From Neckera pumila (lineage: Eukaryota > Streptophyta > Bryopsida > Hypnales > Neckeraceae), in the NCBI GenBank assembly GCA_963969595.1, contig OZ018410.1, positions 33,794,913 to 33,858,912 of the forward strand: 64,000 nt of DNA, in the 5' to 3' direction. The number at the start of each line of letters is the position of its first letter. The first letter of the stretch is position 1. The position numbers were made by a program, and so were the translations under genes. Shown piece after piece: positions 19,548 to 30,697 of the stretch. Below the pieces are notes generated by a model that was not told the DNA's origin, ran no database searches, and saw only the letters and a list, made by a program, of their open reading frames with translations.

Positions 19548-22500
19548 AGTATCCTTAACACAAAAATTGTGCCAAGATAACACGGAATATCGTCCCAGGG
19601 AATTTCCGGATTCTATGTAGTATGTTCTAGCTATCCGGCTTTTCTATCTTTCTTTTCTTCTTATTTACTTTCTCTCTTTCCGGCTTCCTTTACAATCTGG
19701 ATCATGAACTATCCGGAATCCAGTTTACGTCTCTGCTTCCAATCCGGTTTTCTATACCTTTGTTTTACCATCAGAGGGTCCACTATTGGTCTTGTAGAGG
19801 GGTAGGGACTCACCACTCGTTGTTCTCCTACAATTCTAACAAACACAAATCAAAGCACCCAAGTACTCAAAGGGTTGTAGCAAGATGAGAAGATCCGGAT
19901 CCTTACAGCTCCCGGATGGTAAATCCGGAAAGCAGGTCACTCAAGAGTACTTCACTTCTTCCCTGACTACAACGACAGATTCTCAGAGTTAAATGTAAGG
20001 GAGTGCGATCTTTCTAGAGGTTGGATGAATTCTAAGGTTGGCAGATCTTCCGGACAGGTGGGAACTTCCTTGGGCGGGCGCTTACCTCCGCACGGCTTGA
20101 CAACCGGACTCGCTTCCCCGCTACTCAGATCCGGACTACTCTAGTAGTAATTTAAAGACACAGTGCACAACTCCTAAGTCAACAATCCGACAACATTACA
20201 ATAGCACACTCTCGACTTAGACCGTATTCTCCTAAATCCGGATTCCTCCTCACCCGTCCTTTCCTTCCAACACCTAGACCACAAGGCAACACAATCCGGA
20301 TACACTGATAAAGCCAAACTGCATACCCGAGGGCTTAGATTTTGAAAAGGGAATGAAATACAAAATGAATATCAACTAGGAGGGAATGAGGGGCAACTAA
20401 CTTGCCCGCCCTTAAAAACCCAAATCAAAACCAAAGTCAACAGCCTAAAAACAACAAAGGGCAGCCCAAAACCAGGGCAACCTCACACACACACCAAGAA
20501 AATCCCGATTTAACCGAAAAATCCTTATCCCTAAACTTCCGGAACCCGGACCCACACTAGGATTCCGGTTCCGGACCTAACTAACTAAAATCTAATCCAC
20601 CACTCCAAGTAATCCCCTTTGAACTACTTGGTCCTCCGAGACTTCTTTGAACTCCCGGCTCCTTGCTTGGTTAATTTACCGGAACCCTTAGCTGGCGTCA
20701 TCTTGGCAGCCCAAGGCAGATTTTGCCGGGTCGCAGGAGACGTCTCCTCTTCATCCGTATCCTCATCAGAATCAGTAGCGGATTCAAACTCACCGGATTC
20801 AGAGTCCTCGATCTCTTGCTTTGCTGGCTTCTTTCCTTCCGGCTTCCGCTTCTCCGACTTCCGGAGTTTAAGTTGCTTCCCAGGTGGTACCATCTCCAGT
20901 TCTTCATCCGGATCGGAGAATTCAACCTCCACTATTTCCGTCTTCGTGTTCTTCCGGGTTTCCGGCCTAAGTTCCGGTCTCGCCTCTGGAGCCGAATCTT
21001 CCAAATCGATCAACTGTGTTCCCCGTGCTGGTGATGGTTCCGTCATGTGGGGGAATTTATCCGGATGCTCCCTTGCCGGATTTATCGTTCCCATACCTTC
21101 TAAGAGGTCTCTCCGAATTGGCAATCTCTGCCCTGTCTTTCCGGATTCCGCCGGAAACTGTGAGGAAGGACTAAAATGACTCACGGTTCCCCACTTCGGG
21201 AATTGACCTGAGGGAGGTACCTGGGGCAGCTTGAAGAGAGACTTCAAACCCGGGTCTTCTTTCGTTCCGGAAGTTCTGGCTCTGTACTTGACCGGTGACT
21301 CCATGAAGATATTCGGAAGCGGCCCGAACTCGTCCTTGGCCACATCCAGGGGTCTCAGCAGCTGCCTCATCTCGTCCAAAACGGTCTTCATCTTGGCCTC
21401 GTAATCGACCAAGACCTGCAACACTCGAGATCCGGTGACAATGCCATCGGTATCTAATTTCTTCGTGAAGAGCGCGGACTGGATGATCAAATGTTCCGGT
21501 TGCTCTACCAACCCCTTCAAATCTCGGACGAGCTTCAGGGCATCCGTCTCCTTCTTCTGGGCTGAGATCGACTACCCCTCCGTCCAGTAAAACTTGTTCT
21601 TGTAGTTATCCCGTTCCGCCTTCAGTAGTGCGATCTCCTTGTCCTTCTCTTGGAGTAGTGCCGGATCAGGTCTCTTCCGGATTTCGTTGAAGATCTGATC
21701 CGTCTCAACGTTCAATTTGTTGGCGACGCCCGTGATCACCCCTGCCATCTCGGCGTGCATCTTCCAACACTGTGCCATCCACCGAGCTCCGGCGTCATAG
21801 AAGTCGGAGACATCGGTATACAGGGCCGGATTCAATTCCGGCGCGTCCATACTCGCTCTTCGTGAATCCGGATTTGTTAACTTATGCCGCTTCTTCTTCT
21901 CCAGCGGCTTTGGTTCCGGATGCTCCTCTTCTTCTTCTTCTTCTTCGGTCGCTTCTCCCGTCGGCTTCAACTCCTCTGTGAATCCGTATTTCAGGATCTG
22001 CATTCCGGTCTCATACGCAACTTATTTCGGTGGGGTCATGTAATCATAATAATGATACAAATGGAACAAGTACGTACTGACGGGACTCTGCTTGGCCTTC
22101 TCGACCGCCATCGCCATCTTCTTGACCTTCTAGTGAATTAGGCCTGCCCAATTCACGACCCGGCCTTCCAGCGCTCCGAAAATAGTATTCGCGACTGTGA
22201 CCGTAACTCTCGTGGGCTTTTCCGGATATACTATGGGGATCAGGAAATTCAGTAACCTCCTATGACGCTCATTGCTACAGTCACTCACGGAGAAACCCTC
22301 CTTGTGGTGTGGTGGCTTCTTGAATTTCCCTTCATGAAACTTATCCATCCGGGTTGCGCTTCCGGATCCGGACTGCGTTAACCCGTAAGTTTCCGCCCAC
22401 ATTCCTTCCGTCCAGGACGATAACCGCCCTCTTGGCGTCGGCTCGAACTGGTTCGGCACCCCAAAAACTAACTCCCGAAGAAAGTCCTCACTTCTCACCG

Positions 22501-23116
22501 TCCAAGGTTTCCGGATGAACCCTATACACCCTAGTGTGGACAAATCTTCTTCTAACTCTAAACGTTCACCGGGATCTGATGGAATGATCGGGTATAAGAG
22601 TTTGACAGACGGAACTGTCTTCTGTCCCTGCGCTGATGTTTCCGTCATTGAACTCTAATCCGGTGCAATCGGCACCCGTTTTCCTTCTCTCCCTATCCGG
22701 CCTAACTCACCACTCTTTCACTCTTCTACGAGAAAATGCGCTCCAAACCTGCAAATACACACCTCCTCGAGCGGAAGAAAGAGGGAGAAGAATGAGAAGA
22801 TGATCCGTTTAAGTACCCGGCCAGTGATCGACACCCGTTGGTTCGGTCATTTAATGCGCCGCCTTTTTCAAATGGATCCCTACTTTCCGTAGGCCGGACC
22901 CCTAGTTCGTAGGTTTGCCGGAATCCGGATCTCCTTCCGGTTTCCGGATCCGGTAAAAGTCCGTCCCTTACTCCTTCTACAATCTTTTGTGAGCCGGAAC
23001 TTTCCGGCTACCTAATTTTTACTAAAAGTTCCGTTTCAAGGTTCCACTACTACAAAATTTCGAAAATATTTACGGAATTGATCCTAAACTAATCCGGATT
23101 TCTAAATAATGACATT
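19548..23116 (-). mobile_element. Element B: second copy of the charged-ORF element, minus orientation
   Basis: On the minus strand this holds a leader (23116-22649), a broken ORF (22648-20624) and a tail of about 1 kb (20623-19548), the same order as element A. The 5-base GCGTA flanks it on both sides (19543-19547 and 23117-23121), which fits a retroelement target duplication inside the gypsy leader. The tail end AGTATCCTTAAC corresponds to the end of element A (reverse complement of GTTAAGTAGGATACT). The whole element is dense in TCCGGA/CCGGAT strings. No polymerase is encoded, so it would depend on another element. Confidence 0.55.
20624..22648 (-). pseudogene. Element B ORF, charged protein of unknown family, homologous to element A ORF
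   Basis: Frames 22648-22130, 22003-21572 and 21520-20624 (minus) are pieces of one protein of about 670 residues. The N-terminal piece shares YPIIPSDPGER, EEDL, FIRKPW, YPEKPTRVTV and ANTIFGAL with element A, and YLFHLYHYYDY follows after a stop. The middle has a run of Glu near residue 20 of the second frame and a heptad-like segment (LLQEKDKEIALLKAERDNY), suggesting coiled coil. The last 300 residues are Ser/Pro/Glu/Lys-rich and probably disordered. The A and B copies diverge strongly in the C-terminal half, so they are related but not recent duplicates. The family is not recognised; a gag-like role is a guess. Confidence 0.55.
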
Positions 23117-23990
23117 GCGTACTCCCACAATCTTGCTTCGTTTGGGTCTCAATAAATCTCGACAGGCGATCCGGTGGTAAATTGATCACGGCTGTATCAC
23201 TCCTCATGCATCTCCCTAAATCACTTTGAAATTACTGTGTATGTTCTTGACGCAACTGAAGAGTGGAATTGAGTATCAACCTTGCATACCAGATTCACAA
23301 CGGCGATGCTTGTCTCACGTAGTTAGTTGATCACTGACTTGATCCATTATCAGGGTCCGTGAGCCTGGAACGTCATGCAGGAGCTCCTTGCCGAAACGCT
23401 GAACTCCACCTCCTCTGCCATGAGAATCCAGTGACTCCGGAGCATCAACTGTCCCTCAACTGAATGTCACCCACTTCGCGTGAATCGCACACCACTTCGT
23501 ATCCTCTCACCGACCTGATGACGGAAAAGAGAAACTACGGCGGGTAGCCTGTCGGTGGCGGATGAGTATCTTCTTTGAAAATTTGTGGGTCGACCACTGC
23601 GAATTGAAACAAGGCGATAATGTAACCCTCCAGAGCATCCCAAATCTCGTAGGCCCGTGGTTCTGCTTCGGTTGTCTGGTTGATCTCCAAAACTGATTGA
23701 GCCTGTGTCGCAACCGGAACCTCTACTTCCGCTGCTGCTGCTGTTTCCTCCGCTGCTGGAACCTCTACTTCGCCGGCCTCCAAAACCAAATCCTCAGATT
23801 CCACCTGTAATTGCGAACTTGATACTCCAGAGACACGATAGAGGCACATGTTGCAATCCTTACCTTCCCCCTCCGTAACTTGACATCTTGCACTGCTCCG
23901 CTTTCCTCCCTCGGCCTCTGTCGACTTTGACGCACGGAGAATACATCATCCTACTGAGTCAGTGAGTGTGGACAATCGGGACTCAACATT
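23117..23990 (-). other. Gypsy 5' leader, distal part
   Basis: A minus-strand frame at 23849-23535 (104 residues, with Ala/Glu/Val repeats such as AEETAAAAEVEV) is open but unrecognised. The segment lies between element B and the distal 78-bp repeat and is probably leader or LTR-adjacent sequence. Confidence 0.35.
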
Positions 23991-24068
23991 ATGTTAGGAT
24001 CGGAAATTGTCGACGCTCGCATTCCACGAAATCGAAAAAGGTATGGTTACAAAATGTCGAGTGAGAGT
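23991..24068. repeat. 78-bp direct repeat, copy 2 (distal)
   Basis: This is the same-orientation partner of 14558-14635, matching at 75 of 78 positions. The sequences beyond both ends differ from those of copy 1, so the similarity is bounded to these 78 bases. Confidence 0.75.
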
Positions 24069-24574
24069 CATGCCTCTTTCACCAAGCTTTAAAGAGAAAG
24101 TCCAGTAACTGTTATGTAACTGCTAAGTCTAGTTCCTAGTAAGTTCCACTGTTACGAGGTACTCATAACACAAAATCCCGGTAGACCCCTGCTTCTTTGG
24201 CGTGACCCGCTTGCATTCAATTGTCGCTTGTGCTGTCCTTCGCAGGTCAGAAATGTCTGAAAATTTGTGTGCTGCCAAAGACTGACAAGTGCGAGGCTCT
24301 CCCAAAATTTCATCGGCAGAGTCCACATGGTTAGTTTACAGGACTGTTCGAAAGTGCCCGGTCCCCCCAAAAGTATATCCATTTTTGAAATTCAACGGCA
24401 TTTTGACTCCTATAATAATAAAATCCGCACAGTCAAATGAATTCACACTTCTCCAGCAACTCGGGGCCTCAGTTATTTATGAAATTCAACAATCACGTTT
24501 TTTGCATCACAATCATGAACTTGTAGTGGAACTTTGAGTGAAGGTCGGTCCTATGTACCCTAGTTTTGCCTGTC
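24069..24574. other. Right interior of the composite transposon
   Basis: A 65-residue minus-strand frame (24326-24129) is open but unrecognised. The segment runs up to the right terminal inverted repeat and is probably the subterminal region of the original piggyBac-like element. Confidence 0.4.
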
Positions 24575-24594
24575 GTGCCCCGGGCGCTCAAGGG
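24575..24594 (-). repeat. Right terminal inverted repeat
   Basis: Read on the minus strand the end is CCCTTGAGCGCCCGGGGC, directly next to TTAA (24595-24598). It matches the left end at 10 of the first 12 positions. It contains the self-complementary CCCGGG but lacks the long hairpin of the left end, so the termini are asymmetric. Confidence 0.7.
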
Positions 24595-24598
24595 TTAA

Positions 24599-26199
24599 AT
24601 TTTCTTACCATAATTATAGCTTCTAATTTGCAATGAAGGTCACAAAGCTTAGAATATAATCTAGCCATGAGGTTGACAAGATTGAGATATAATTTAGATA
24701 TAGAATATAACTTGGTGGATGCTTTCACACGTATCTACATGCTAACAACAAAATGTTTTTTTTATATTATATGATTTCTATTTACCAAAAAAGTTGAATA
24801 TTCAACTTTTACGTTGATTGCATTTAATATTGTATTTTGGCATCTTAATGGCATACACAAGGTTTCAAAGGCCTTTTTGTTGGATGGGCTTAATGCCTTG
24901 GCTAGTGGTCACAACTTAGCCTATTCCTTTAAAAGAACCCCATTGTTGCAAATTCACAAAGTGCACTAGTCAGAATGTTTGACAAGAATTGGTTGATCAT
25001 ACTTTGCGTTTGGCTTTCTGAAATAGTTATTATAACAACAAGAAACAAAGCTTATGTTGACATTGTATGTATAGAAGGAGAGAGACCAAAACTTAGTCTA
25101 AGAACTTTATACAAAACTTTACAAATATGAAGTTTGCCTAAATTTTCTAAAAATCCAAAATAGACTTTTTAGTCTTTTGGAGGCTAAATGGAATAATAAA
25201 ATGGGAGTTTTGAAATGAATGATTGCAAAAAAATACTTGCTAATTTTGTTGCGTTTTCACATTATTTGTGATTTTTATTGGAGTGCTTTAAAATTAAGAA
25301 AAAGATTAAATTTAAATTTAAAAATATGTCTAATGTATACACCTTTAAGAAAATTGTACCCTAGAAAAATAAAGCATAGAAAAAATTTCTAAATAGAACA
25401 ACTAGAAAATGTGCAAAATCTTGAGAAAACAGGTACTTTGATGTTTGAACTTGTAAAAAATAGAAAACTAAAACTAAAAATTGTTCATTTGTAAAGATTC
25501 TATGGAGATGATCATTCACCAAAAAATACCAAAATCATATTTTACATGTTTCCAAATGCAAGCAGAAAAAACCTCACTTTGTAGACTTCCATGCAATATA
25601 GAATTAATTATTTTTAAACAATAGCTATAATCTACTAGAAGACCATTGTCTCTAAATTTCAATTCCAATTTAGTAAGTGTAATGTGAAATTAGAACTATT
25701 TTAAGATAATAAATATTTTTGAAAGATGTTAGAAAAATAGCCAAATTGTACAATAGTCATGAGTATTTTACCTACCCATCTTGAGTCTTTTGGAGTCATA
25801 TTCCAAAAGTAATGGCCAAAAAACAAATCAGCATGCAAAGTGTGACCAAAAATAATATAGTTGTTTTTAAAATTGCCCAAATTCAAAATCTTAAAAATAA
25901 ATCATTTCTAGCAAATTAAAATTTCACTCTATATTTGACATAGAATTGATTTAAATACATCATTCATTGCATTTTTCATTGTTATAATATGTTATTATAT
26001 ATATAAAATAGAATGTAAAACTAGATTTCTTTCAGCAAAATATACAATGTATGGAAAGTGCACTAGTGTTGCAAAATCTTTGTCAAAAAAGTGGTAGTCC
26101 ATACCAAGCATTTGCTCGTTATAGACTTATATTATTCCAAAAGTATATATACTCAATCTTCAAGTTGCAGAGTTTCACTGAAATGATGTTTGGATATCA
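24599..26199. other. AT-rich intergenic DNA
   Basis: No coding region, RNA gene or transposon terminus was recognised between the composite element and the first TTAA MITE. Confidence 0.5.
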
Positions 26200-26203
26200 T
26201 TAA

Positions 26204-27103
26204 TCCCTAAAGGCTAATTGTCCCTTCGGAGAATAAATGAGATTTCAGGCAGGTACCTATAGGCTGAATTTTTGTTTTGATTTTTTGAATATTTTTTTAG
26301 CGATAGGAAATTGATTAGTTTTTGCAATAGGTGGCTGAAAACAAAACTGCTATGCCCAAATAAACTCAAAATAGGGGAGAAGGGGCAACAAAAATAAATT
26401 TCAAAAAATAAAAAACAATTTTGTTTTTGTTTTGTGGTCTCATAGATTATAATTTTTCTATATAGAAAGCTCAGGTTCATTCCATTTGGATTTGTTATGA
26501 GAAAGTTATGGATAATCTTTTTTCTCAAGCAATTAGAGCATCTTTTTTAAAAATAGATTGTAGGATTTATTTTGGAATGCAAGTTTTAAAAAAATTTCAA
26601 AAAAAGAAGTTTCACGTGGTTTGATTTACTTGCTAGAACAGTCTCACCATTGGAATTTGTGCATTTTAATTCCATCTTAGAAATATTAGTAAACTAGATC
26701 TTCCTTCTATTTCATAATCATTTCAATTTAACAATTTTTTAAAGAATGAAAATTATGTTTTTTGGAATTCTTTTTTCTAGACTCTAAACTCAATTCTTCA
26801 CTACAAAGATTTAAAGCTCAAAACTTTGTAGTGCAAAAAATCAAAGTTAAGAAAATTCAAAGTCAAATAATGTAGTCCCGCAATGTGTTGAAAAACTTGT
26901 TTTTTTTACTTTAAATGCAGATATCTTGCAATCCATGTAGTCAAAAATTCTGAAATTTTTCCATATGTTCTCGCACTAGTTAGGTGTAAGATCCTACTGT
27001 TAAATGTGCAAAAAAAAAAACTTACAAGTTTTTTTACTCTTTGCCATAGAAATGGCAATTTTGAGTGTTTTTTGGCAGAGAAAGGGCCTTAGTCCTTCAA
27101 GGG
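26204..27103 (+). mobile_element. TTAA MITE copy 1 (900 bp, piggyBac-like)
   Basis: It is flanked by TTAA at 26200-26203 and 27104-27107. The left end is TCCCTAAAGGCTAATTGTCC and the right end, read on the minus strand, is CCCTTGAAGGACTAAGG. It contains the empty version (TTTAAAGCTCAAAACTTTG, near 26810) of the site that holds a nested insertion in the sister copy at 49182. No coding capacity. Confidence 0.75.
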
Positions 27104-27107
27104 TTAA

Positions 27108-29157
27108 GGCCTAGCTAGAACTAATTGAATAAAAAATGTGAAAAATGAGATTATGAGACTATTTACGTTCAAAATAAAATCTTAACAAAAGTTCAATAAA
27201 TAATAGAATCATTTGTAATGCTTCATTATGAAAAACAAGGTAGCAATTGGATGACAAAATTCATAGAAAGACATGTCGATACTCTATATATAATTTAACA
27301 AGTAGAATTCCCCTCCTCCTCTTTGAAAGAAACAAAGCGAAATATATCAAATTAGATTTGTTACATATTTTGTATACAATTTGCAAATATCAATTTAATA
27401 AAAATTTAAACCTTCACCTACTAACATTACGTTACAAGTTTGCCAAATAGCAATTTTGAACTTTATACAACTATAACAATAATTCTAGAAAATGGGTTCC
27501 TTTATCCAAAATAGACTTCATTAGTTCATTTGACTATAATGACCACAAATCATACAACAACTTTTGTAATTATCTAAGTAAAGGACAACTCCCTAGACAT
27601 ATCCTCACTCATTACATTCCTATAAACACAAACACTCCCAATCTTATCCGTGTTCCGTGTTCCGTGTTCTCCTAAATAAACACATACAAACATACTACAT
27701 GTATATATATAATTGAATACAATTCAATAGGGTCGAATTTTATGTTTTTGGAAATGGCATAAGGTGCTCCACCACTGAGGATTGCTAAATTTAGACTATG
27801 TATATAAACAAATGTATAGACATGGAGAACAAGTTTCCAAATGTCCACTTTATCAAACTACCAGTAGCTCAAATTAGCATTTTGAAACTTCATAGTTTAT
27901 TCATACAATATAGTTAATCGTAAAATCATCTTGTGTTTGTAGCCAGGTCTCAGAGGAAGGTTTAACTAAGAATAATACAGAAGAAACACAACACTAAACT
28001 CCATCAAACTTGAGTTTTGATGCTCTGGCAAATTTGGTCTTGTGTTTTTCCTGACTACTCCGACTCCTGGTGCTGCATTACAAACACTTTACGATTAACT
28101 CTAATGTCCAGATACATATTCCAGAAGAATCTAAAATCTCCTTCTTTCAATTCCCAACATTCGCACCAGATCTGATCCGAAAATCAACGAAAAGACGGAG
28201 CAAGCTTAGAATCCTTCGCAGATGCTTACGCGGTTGCTTTCAGTTTCGTTTTTCTTTCTGTTTGCAACTGGAGGCCCACGCACTTCGGCAAAGTCACTCC
28301 ATATCCACCGAAGCCGGGCGCACAATTTCACGACACCCAACACCTCAATGGCACTTTGTTGAGAAAACTTGCCGCATGGAAAATTGCTGGCGTGGAAAAT
28401 TGCAGGCAGGACTGAATGTTCTTCTCAATTTCGCTCATGAGAGAGACCGAGAATTTTCATAACTAAGTTACTCTGTATATCCGACAGTACTACAGTACTG
28501 TATGTGTATGTCAGTTTCGTAAATAACTTGGGAAAATTTGGAAGATGTCGAAATTTAAAAATTATTTACAGCTATTTCTAAAAATCTGAAATAATTATTT
28601 TTTAGAACAATAAAAAAAGCAACACATTTACGCATTAATAGAAAGAATCAATCCAAAATTAGGAGCGTCCTCATAAAGTGCCCAAAACAAAAAAATTCCT
28701 ATTTCCCTGCCGAAAAGTGCCGAATTTGAAAAGTAAATTATTTCGGCACTGTCTTGTCAAAACTACCCTGCACGTACGGTAGTGTGCCCTGTGCTATTGC
28801 TACAATGAAAATAAAATTAAAGGTAATTTTCTAATTTTTTAATTCATAAAACTTTGAAATTCAATATAATTTTTTTTTGTAGATCTAAAAGCCATGCCCC
28901 CCTCCTTGTATCTAAGGGCTTTTTGATGGTACCAAGAACGTAATCGAGGGATGTACGGTCCAAGAGATCTCAATGTAACAAATAAACAAACAAAACAAAA
29001 CAACCAACCTAACTTAAAGGTATGGATGGATCCTTTCCAAGAGAATTTGTGAGTAACATAGGCTTTTCAACGGTGATGATTGCTTTGAAAAATATTCCAT
29101 TTAAAATATTAATCAAAATTATATGTACTAAGTATAATAAAGAATAAGGTAGAAATA
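27108..29157. other. Intergenic DNA with a GC-richer island
   Basis: Most is AT-rich and featureless. The part around 28040-28470 is GC-richer and has a 130-codon plus-strand frame (28070-28462) and a short minus-strand frame, neither recognised. It might be an exon or a promoter of an unannotated gene, but no splice structure is evident. Confidence 0.4.
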
Positions 29158-29161
29158 TTAA

Positions 29162-30052
29162 TTCCATTTAGGATTTTAGATAGGCTTGTGTGACCTCAAT
29201 TTTTGAAATGATTTTTCAAAAAAATTCTTGGAAATAAAAAAACATATTAGCGTTACAATAATATAATTTTTATTTCAATCAATGCCTAGGCAGGAAAAAT
29301 AAATACAATAAATTTGAATTTGAATTTAGAATATAAAATTTGGAATTGAAATTTGGAATTTGAAAACAATTGAAATTAATTTTATTTTTAATTCTCATAA
29401 ACTATTGTTTTACCTACATAAAAATCTTTGATTCATTTCATTTAGATTAGTGATGCAGAAGTTATGGAGCAATCTTGTTTTGCGGACAATCATAAAAACT
29501 TCTTGAGAAAATAACGTAATAGATTCATTTTTGAATGCAATTTTCACGATTTTTCAAAAAAATTGTTGACAAGGTTAAACTCACTTGCTAGAACAATCAC
29601 CGTTAGGATAATTGTGTTTCAATTCTATCTTAGAGCTATTAAAGATTTAGTTTTTGTTTAGTAGAACAATTTTTCAAAGAATAAAAATCAAATGTTTTCT
29701 TTTTGAAGTTTTTATCCCTAACTCTCAACTAAAATCTTTCAACCTAAAATTTTTTAACATCAAACTCAATAGTGCAAAAGTTTTAAATTAAGAAGATTTG
29801 GAGTCAAAAACTGTAGTCTCAAAAGGTGCCAAAAAACTTGTTTTCTTCACTTTAAATAAAGATATCTTACAATCCATGAGGTTGAAGTTTTTGAAATTTC
29901 TACCACTCGTTTTTATACTACTACAATGCAAGATCCTATCATTAGATATGCAAAAAAATAAAAAATAATAACTTTAAGAGTTTTACACAATGCAATAGAA
30001 ATGGCAATTTTGAGTGTTTTTTGACACATGAAAGGCCTTGGGACTTTAAGGG
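29162..30052 (+). mobile_element. TTAA MITE copy 2 (890 bp, palindrome deleted)
   Basis: The left TTAA is at 29158-29161 and the right flank is TTAG (30053-30056), a one-base change from TTAA. Internally it follows copies 1 and 3. Just after the first four bases (TTCC) about 30 bases are missing compared with 31493 onward, which removes the subterminal palindrome. The right end CCTTGGGACTTTAAGGG matches the family. Confidence 0.65.
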
Positions 30053-30338
30053 TTAGATTGGTTGTATAATTTGAGTCAAAATCACAATTAGGTGTAATTT
30101 TTGCCTTGTAGACAAATGAAAATTAGTAATATTAAATAATAAATTAAAAAATTGAAGAGGTTTTGTATTTGTGTGTATTTTTAAAATCAAGATTAGAAAA
30201 AATTTCAAAGTGTTCAATAGGTGCATGTTTGAAGTGCCTTAGGAAAGACTCTACTCACACCATTCACGGAAAGTACCACTAATTATTCTACAGCCATGAA
30301 GGACCATTTGTAAAGTAAAAGCCATTCAAAACGCATTA

Positions 30339-30697
30339 GAGAAAATTTCAGGCCTCTAGAGGGCTGCTTTACAGCCTTCCGGGGGATTCTAAAATTGTAT
30401 TTTGGAGGGCTGAAAATGTTTTTTTGCCCTATTTCCGCACGACAGTTTTTGTTGTGACAGTGGCGCAGGAATTGAAATTTGCAAATAAAAAATTAAAATA
30501 TATATTTTTAAATTTTAACTAAAAAAAAAAATTAATTTTTAAAAGAAAAAAGAGAAAAAATACAACAACTGACTATTTCAGTGAGCAGTCAACCAAGGTG
30601 ACTGCTCACCAGCAGCCATTTTGAGATTGCAAGCCAAGCTTGAAATAGCTTGGCCATGTCAATCGAGAGCAACCCTTTGAAGGGTTTTTTTTTTTTC
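30339..30697 (+). mobile_element. Family-2 MITE copy a (359 bp, TA flanks)
   Basis: It is flanked by TA (30337-30338 and 30698-30699). The ends are GAGAAAATTTC and, on the other strand, GAAAAAAAAAAAACCC, followed by a CCTCTAGAGGGCTGC or CCCTTCAAAGGG block. It contains TGGCGCAGG and the hairpin CCAAGCTTGAAATAGCTTGG, both shared with the copy at 47071. Confidence 0.6.

Larger units (their letters stand above)
14558..24068 (-). mobile_element. Ty3/gypsy LTR-retrotransposon remnant, interrupted by element B
   Basis: Minus-strand gag, protease, reverse transcriptase, RNase H and integrase lie in canonical Ty3/gypsy order from about 19212 down to about 14640. The 78-bp direct repeats at 14558-14635 and 23991-24068 bracket the block and are the best candidates for shortened terminal repeats. 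Element B lies between gag and the distal repeat, so it was inserted into the 5' leader. Every coding section carries stops or frameshifts, and the protein downstream of integrase ends without a recognisable chromodomain. The element is inactive. Confidence 0.7.
5172..24598 (+). mobile_element. Composite piggyBac-like DNA transposon with nested retroelements
   Basis: The block opens with TTAA (5172-5175) followed by CCCCTGAGTGCC and closes with GGCGCTCAAGGG followed by TTAA (24595-24598). The two ends are imperfect terminal inverted repeats, 10 of 12 matching, flanked by the TTAA target typical of the piggyBac superfamily. Inside lie a decayed piggyBac-type transposase core (8270-9385) and its C-terminal cysteine-rich domain (13239-13445). 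The 19.4-kb length is explained by nesting: element A separates the core from the C-terminal domain, and a Ty3/gypsy element plus element B occupy about 14558-24068. Without these insertions the original element would be roughly 6 kb. The block is visibly richer in G+C than both flanks. The assignment combines termini, target site and transposase seen here; the nesting order is inferred. Confidence 0.75.

Noticed and set aside
20723..22141. Plus-strand ORFs over element B
   Set aside because: Shadows of the minus-strand element B protein; their composition (Ser/Leu/Arg/Pro) mirrors its Glu/Lys-rich codons.
28070..28462. 130-codon plus-strand ORF in a GC-richer island
   Set aside because: No recognisable domain, Arg/Cys/Phe-rich without pattern, and no splice or promoter context. 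Kept only as an unassigned island.
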